Assembly: GCA_964618955.1 (NCBI GenBank) | Contig: CAZUBO010000007.1 | Coordinates: 1-37,512, forward strand | Direction: 5' to 3' | Origin: JAKLIH01 sp964618955 | GTDB lineage: Bacteria > Patescibacteriota > Minisyncoccia > UBA6257 > JAKLIH01 | DNA: 37,512 nt | Part shown: positions 35,623 through 37,512 of the stretch, one piece after another | Numbering within the stretch: position 1 is the first letter of the stretch | Layout of the letters: the number at the start of each line of letters is the position of its first letter | Program-made: the position numbers and the translations under genes | Notes under the pieces: generated by a model | Databases searched by the model: none | The model's input: the letters and a program-made list of their open reading frames with translations, nothing else | Told to the model about the DNA's origin: nothing

Positions 35623-37110
35623 ATGGAATCAGTTGATTTTAAAAAAATCAGGAAGATATATTTTGCTGGTATTGGTGGCATTGGTGTAAGTGCTATTGCT
35701 CGGTTTATGTTAGCCAATAAAAAGATTGTCGTGGGTTCGGAATTAAATGAATCCGAAACTGTAGATCAATTACGTAATTTAGGTATAAAAATTATTATCG
35801 GTCAAAAAACGGAAAATATTACTAAAGATATTGATCTTTTGGTATATTCTCCTGCCTTACCCGATAATCATCCTGAGCGCGTTGCAGGTAAGAAGTTAAA
35901 GATTAAAGAATTATCTTACCCTGAGATTTTAGGTATCTTATCGGTTCAATACAATACTATTGCAATTTCCGGTACTCATGGTAAAAGTACTACGACGGCC
36001 ATTACCGGTTTAATTTTTGAGACTGCCAAAAAGGATCCCAATGTTATAGTTGGATCCAAATTAAAACACTGACATGGTAATATGCGTCTGGGAACTTCTG
36101 ATATTTTAATTGCTGAAGCTTGCGAATGAAAAGCTCATTTTCTAGAATTATCTCCTCAAACAATTTTGATGAATAATTTAGAATTAGATCATCCCGATTG
36201 CTATAAAGACGATGCCTCCATTGTAAAAGTTTTTCAAAAGTTTGCTAACAAATTGAAAAAAGATAATTTGTTAATTTTAAATAATGATTCCAAATTATTA
36301 AAACAAATTAAAACTAAATCAAAAGTTTTTACTTTTGGTATTAAAAACAAATCAAACTTAATGGCTAAAAACATTAAGATTGATTCTGAAAAATTAGTTC
36401 AAACTTTTAATTTGTATTTAAATTCTATTTTCTTAGGAAATATTGAAATTCATTTACCCGGTATTTTTAATGTATACAATTGTTTAGCTGCAATTTCAAT
36501 TTCTTTAAATTATGGAGTTGATTTTAAATCTATTAAACTCGCTTTAAAGAAATTTACTGGTATTTGAAGACGTTTTGATAGAGTGGGATATTTTGAATTT
36601 AAAAATAATTTAAATTTTGTTGAATTAAAATCTTTGAATAATCTTGATTTAAAAAACAAAGCTTTAGTGATTAGTGATTATGGCCATCATCCTACAGCCG
36701 TTAAAGCTACAATAAAAGCTACTCATGAGTTCTATAAGAATAAACGTATTGTTTTAGCCTTTCAACCCCATGAGCATACTCGTACCAAAGTCCTTCTCAA
36801 AAACTATATCAAAGCTTTTGATAAAGCTGATGTTGTAATTTTTGAAGAGATCTATACTGTTCCTGGCAGAGAATCTAAAAAGGATATTGCTTTGATAAAA
36901 GGAATTGAAGTTGTTAATAAAATTAAAAAACACAAACCCAATTTGAAAATTACTTATGCTAAAGATAATGACGAAGTCATTTGCTTAATTAGAAAGACAA
37001 TTAAAAAAGAGGATGTTTTAATGATCATGGGAGCTGGAGAGATATATAATATAATTTCAAAATTAAAAGATTGGAATTTCTGAGAGAATGTTAGTAAGAA
37101 AAATATTTAA
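35623..37110 (+). CDS. murC: UDP-N-acetylmuramate--L-alanine ligase MurC
   Basis: 495 aa with four UGA-Trp codons. It adds L-Ala to UDP-MurNAc with ATP. Motifs: YFAGIGGIGVSAIARFM (UDP-binding Rossmann), AISGTHGKSTTTA (P-loop, residues 117-123), ILIAEACE-W-KAHFLELSP, NNLELDHPDCY (Mg/amino-acid site), KKFTGI-W-RRFDRVG and ISDYGHHPTAVKATI, then LAFQPHEHTRTK. The Trp in GIWRRF and the following TGA at the end are needed for full length. Separate from murB and murF and followed by pilin copy 4 after 11 nt. Confidence 0.95.
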
Positions 37111-37121
37111 ATAAATTAACA

Positions 37122-37512
37122 ATGCAAAAAAAGAGTTTTACATTAGTAGAATTAATGATAGTAATAGCAATCTTAGCAATATTATCAGCTATTGTAATTT
37201 TTGCATTAAACCCAGCCAGACTCTTTGATAACTTTAGAGATAGTAGAAGAGTAACTGATATATCTAGTATTAACAAAGCTATTGTATTCATGGAATCTTG
37301 AAATCAATCAGGTATTACTTATGGTACATCAACAAACGTGTATATCTCTCTTCCTGATTCAAGTTCAACTTGTTCAACATATTCATTACCAACTCTTCCT
37401 ACTGGATACAATTATTACTGTAGTAGTCCTACAACGTACAAGAATACTGATGGTACTGGCTGAATACCTATCAACTTTACGGTTGAAGGATCCAATAGAT
37501 ATCTATCAAGTC
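37122..37512 (+). CDS. Type IV pilin-like protein, 5' part only (copy 4)
   Basis: At least 130 aa, cut by the window end. The leader is MQKKS|FTLVELM, and the shared 87-nt block is 37155-37241. From there to the window end it matches copy 3 with only a few differences, including the TGA-Trp in ES-W-NQSG and GTG-W-IPI. The C-terminal domain type cannot be seen. It starts 11 nt after murC. Confidence 0.85.

Noticed and set aside
1..37512. UGA as glycine (code 25) or as selenocysteine
   Set aside because: TGA positions match Trp in family motifs and swap with TGG in paralogues; there are far too many for Sec and no SECIS-like structure was seen after them.
1..37512. Mollicute origin
   Set aside because: Mollicutes also use UGA=Trp but lack murB, murC, murF, mraY, FtsI-type transpeptidases and these pilins.
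1..37512. CRISPR arrays, insertion sequences, rRNA
   Set aside because: I saw no spaced direct repeats, transposase or rRNA signature; the only long repeats are the pilin heads.

Overview
The window reads as a low-GC, tightly packed bacterial chromosome segment in which every supported gene lies on the + strand. The gene set points to a Candidate Phyla Radiation (Patescibacteria)-like organism: many short hypothetical proteins, pseudopilin-type proteins with the LNPAR...RD.R signature, a small lysine-rich H1-like peptide, and a complete-looking peptidoglycan gene set. Ordinary stop-codon reading breaks about half of the genes. In conserved families the interrupting TGA falls on an expected tryptophan (YfiH HAGW, SecA AKRDA-W-MG, MraZ EIW, MraY GWPE, DinB GW...HIAAW, Nudix EWELPGG), and four paralogous pilin genes swap TGG and TGA at the same positions. 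I therefore read UGA as Trp (code 4 type) throughout. This differs from the UGA=Gly code known in Absconditabacteria/Gracilibacteria, and the murein genes argue against a Mollicute.

Layout. 1-3.3 kb: YfiH-type laccase-domain protein, DUF3307, a gamma-glutamylcyclotransferase-like protein, a zinc ribbon, then an unusual hairpin-rich stretch (1980-2352) made of two tandem promoter / Shine-Dalgarno / hairpin / terminator modules, then a membrane protein. 3.3-6.3 kb: a cysteine-repeat secreted protein, adk, map. 6.3-10.7 kb: pilin-LamG copy 1, ruvX, murB, H1-like peptide, pilin copy 2. 10.8-15.8 kb: a division/wall cluster mraZ-rsmH-ftsL-ftsI-murF, driven by a strong promoter with a MraZ operator and DnaA-box matches. 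15.9-20.2 kb: an unrecognised probable DNA-binding protein, hpf, secA. 20.2-27.7 kb: a run of small metabolic or 'sanitation' genes (DUF523, three Nudix, CYTH, uracil-DNA glycosylase-like, 2H phosphoesterase, NIF3/CutA-like, DinB, VanX-like dipeptidase, D-2-hydroxyacid dehydrogenase, cupin) with one broken DUF3850 gene. 27.7-32 kb: scpA-scpB, a coiled-coil protein, DacA-like carboxypeptidase, mraY, a small membrane exporter family protein and tRNA-Val(CAC). 32-37.5 kb: pilin-LamG copy 3, two related Cys-rich anchored proteins flanking a MgtC/DUF4010 membrane protein, murC, and pilin copy 4, cut by the window end.

How they fit together: murB, murC, murF, mraY, ftsI and dacA cover UDP-MurNAc-pentapeptide synthesis, lipid I formation and septal cross-linking, but are scattered over 30 kb rather than in one dcw cluster. 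ScpA/ScpB (chromosome condensation), SecA (export) and HPF (ribosome hibernation) are standard housekeeping. Pilin-like genes carrying an 87-nt block of perfect identity are inserted between unrelated housekeeping genes. They, the tandem structured modules and the UGA=Trp code are the most unusual content.
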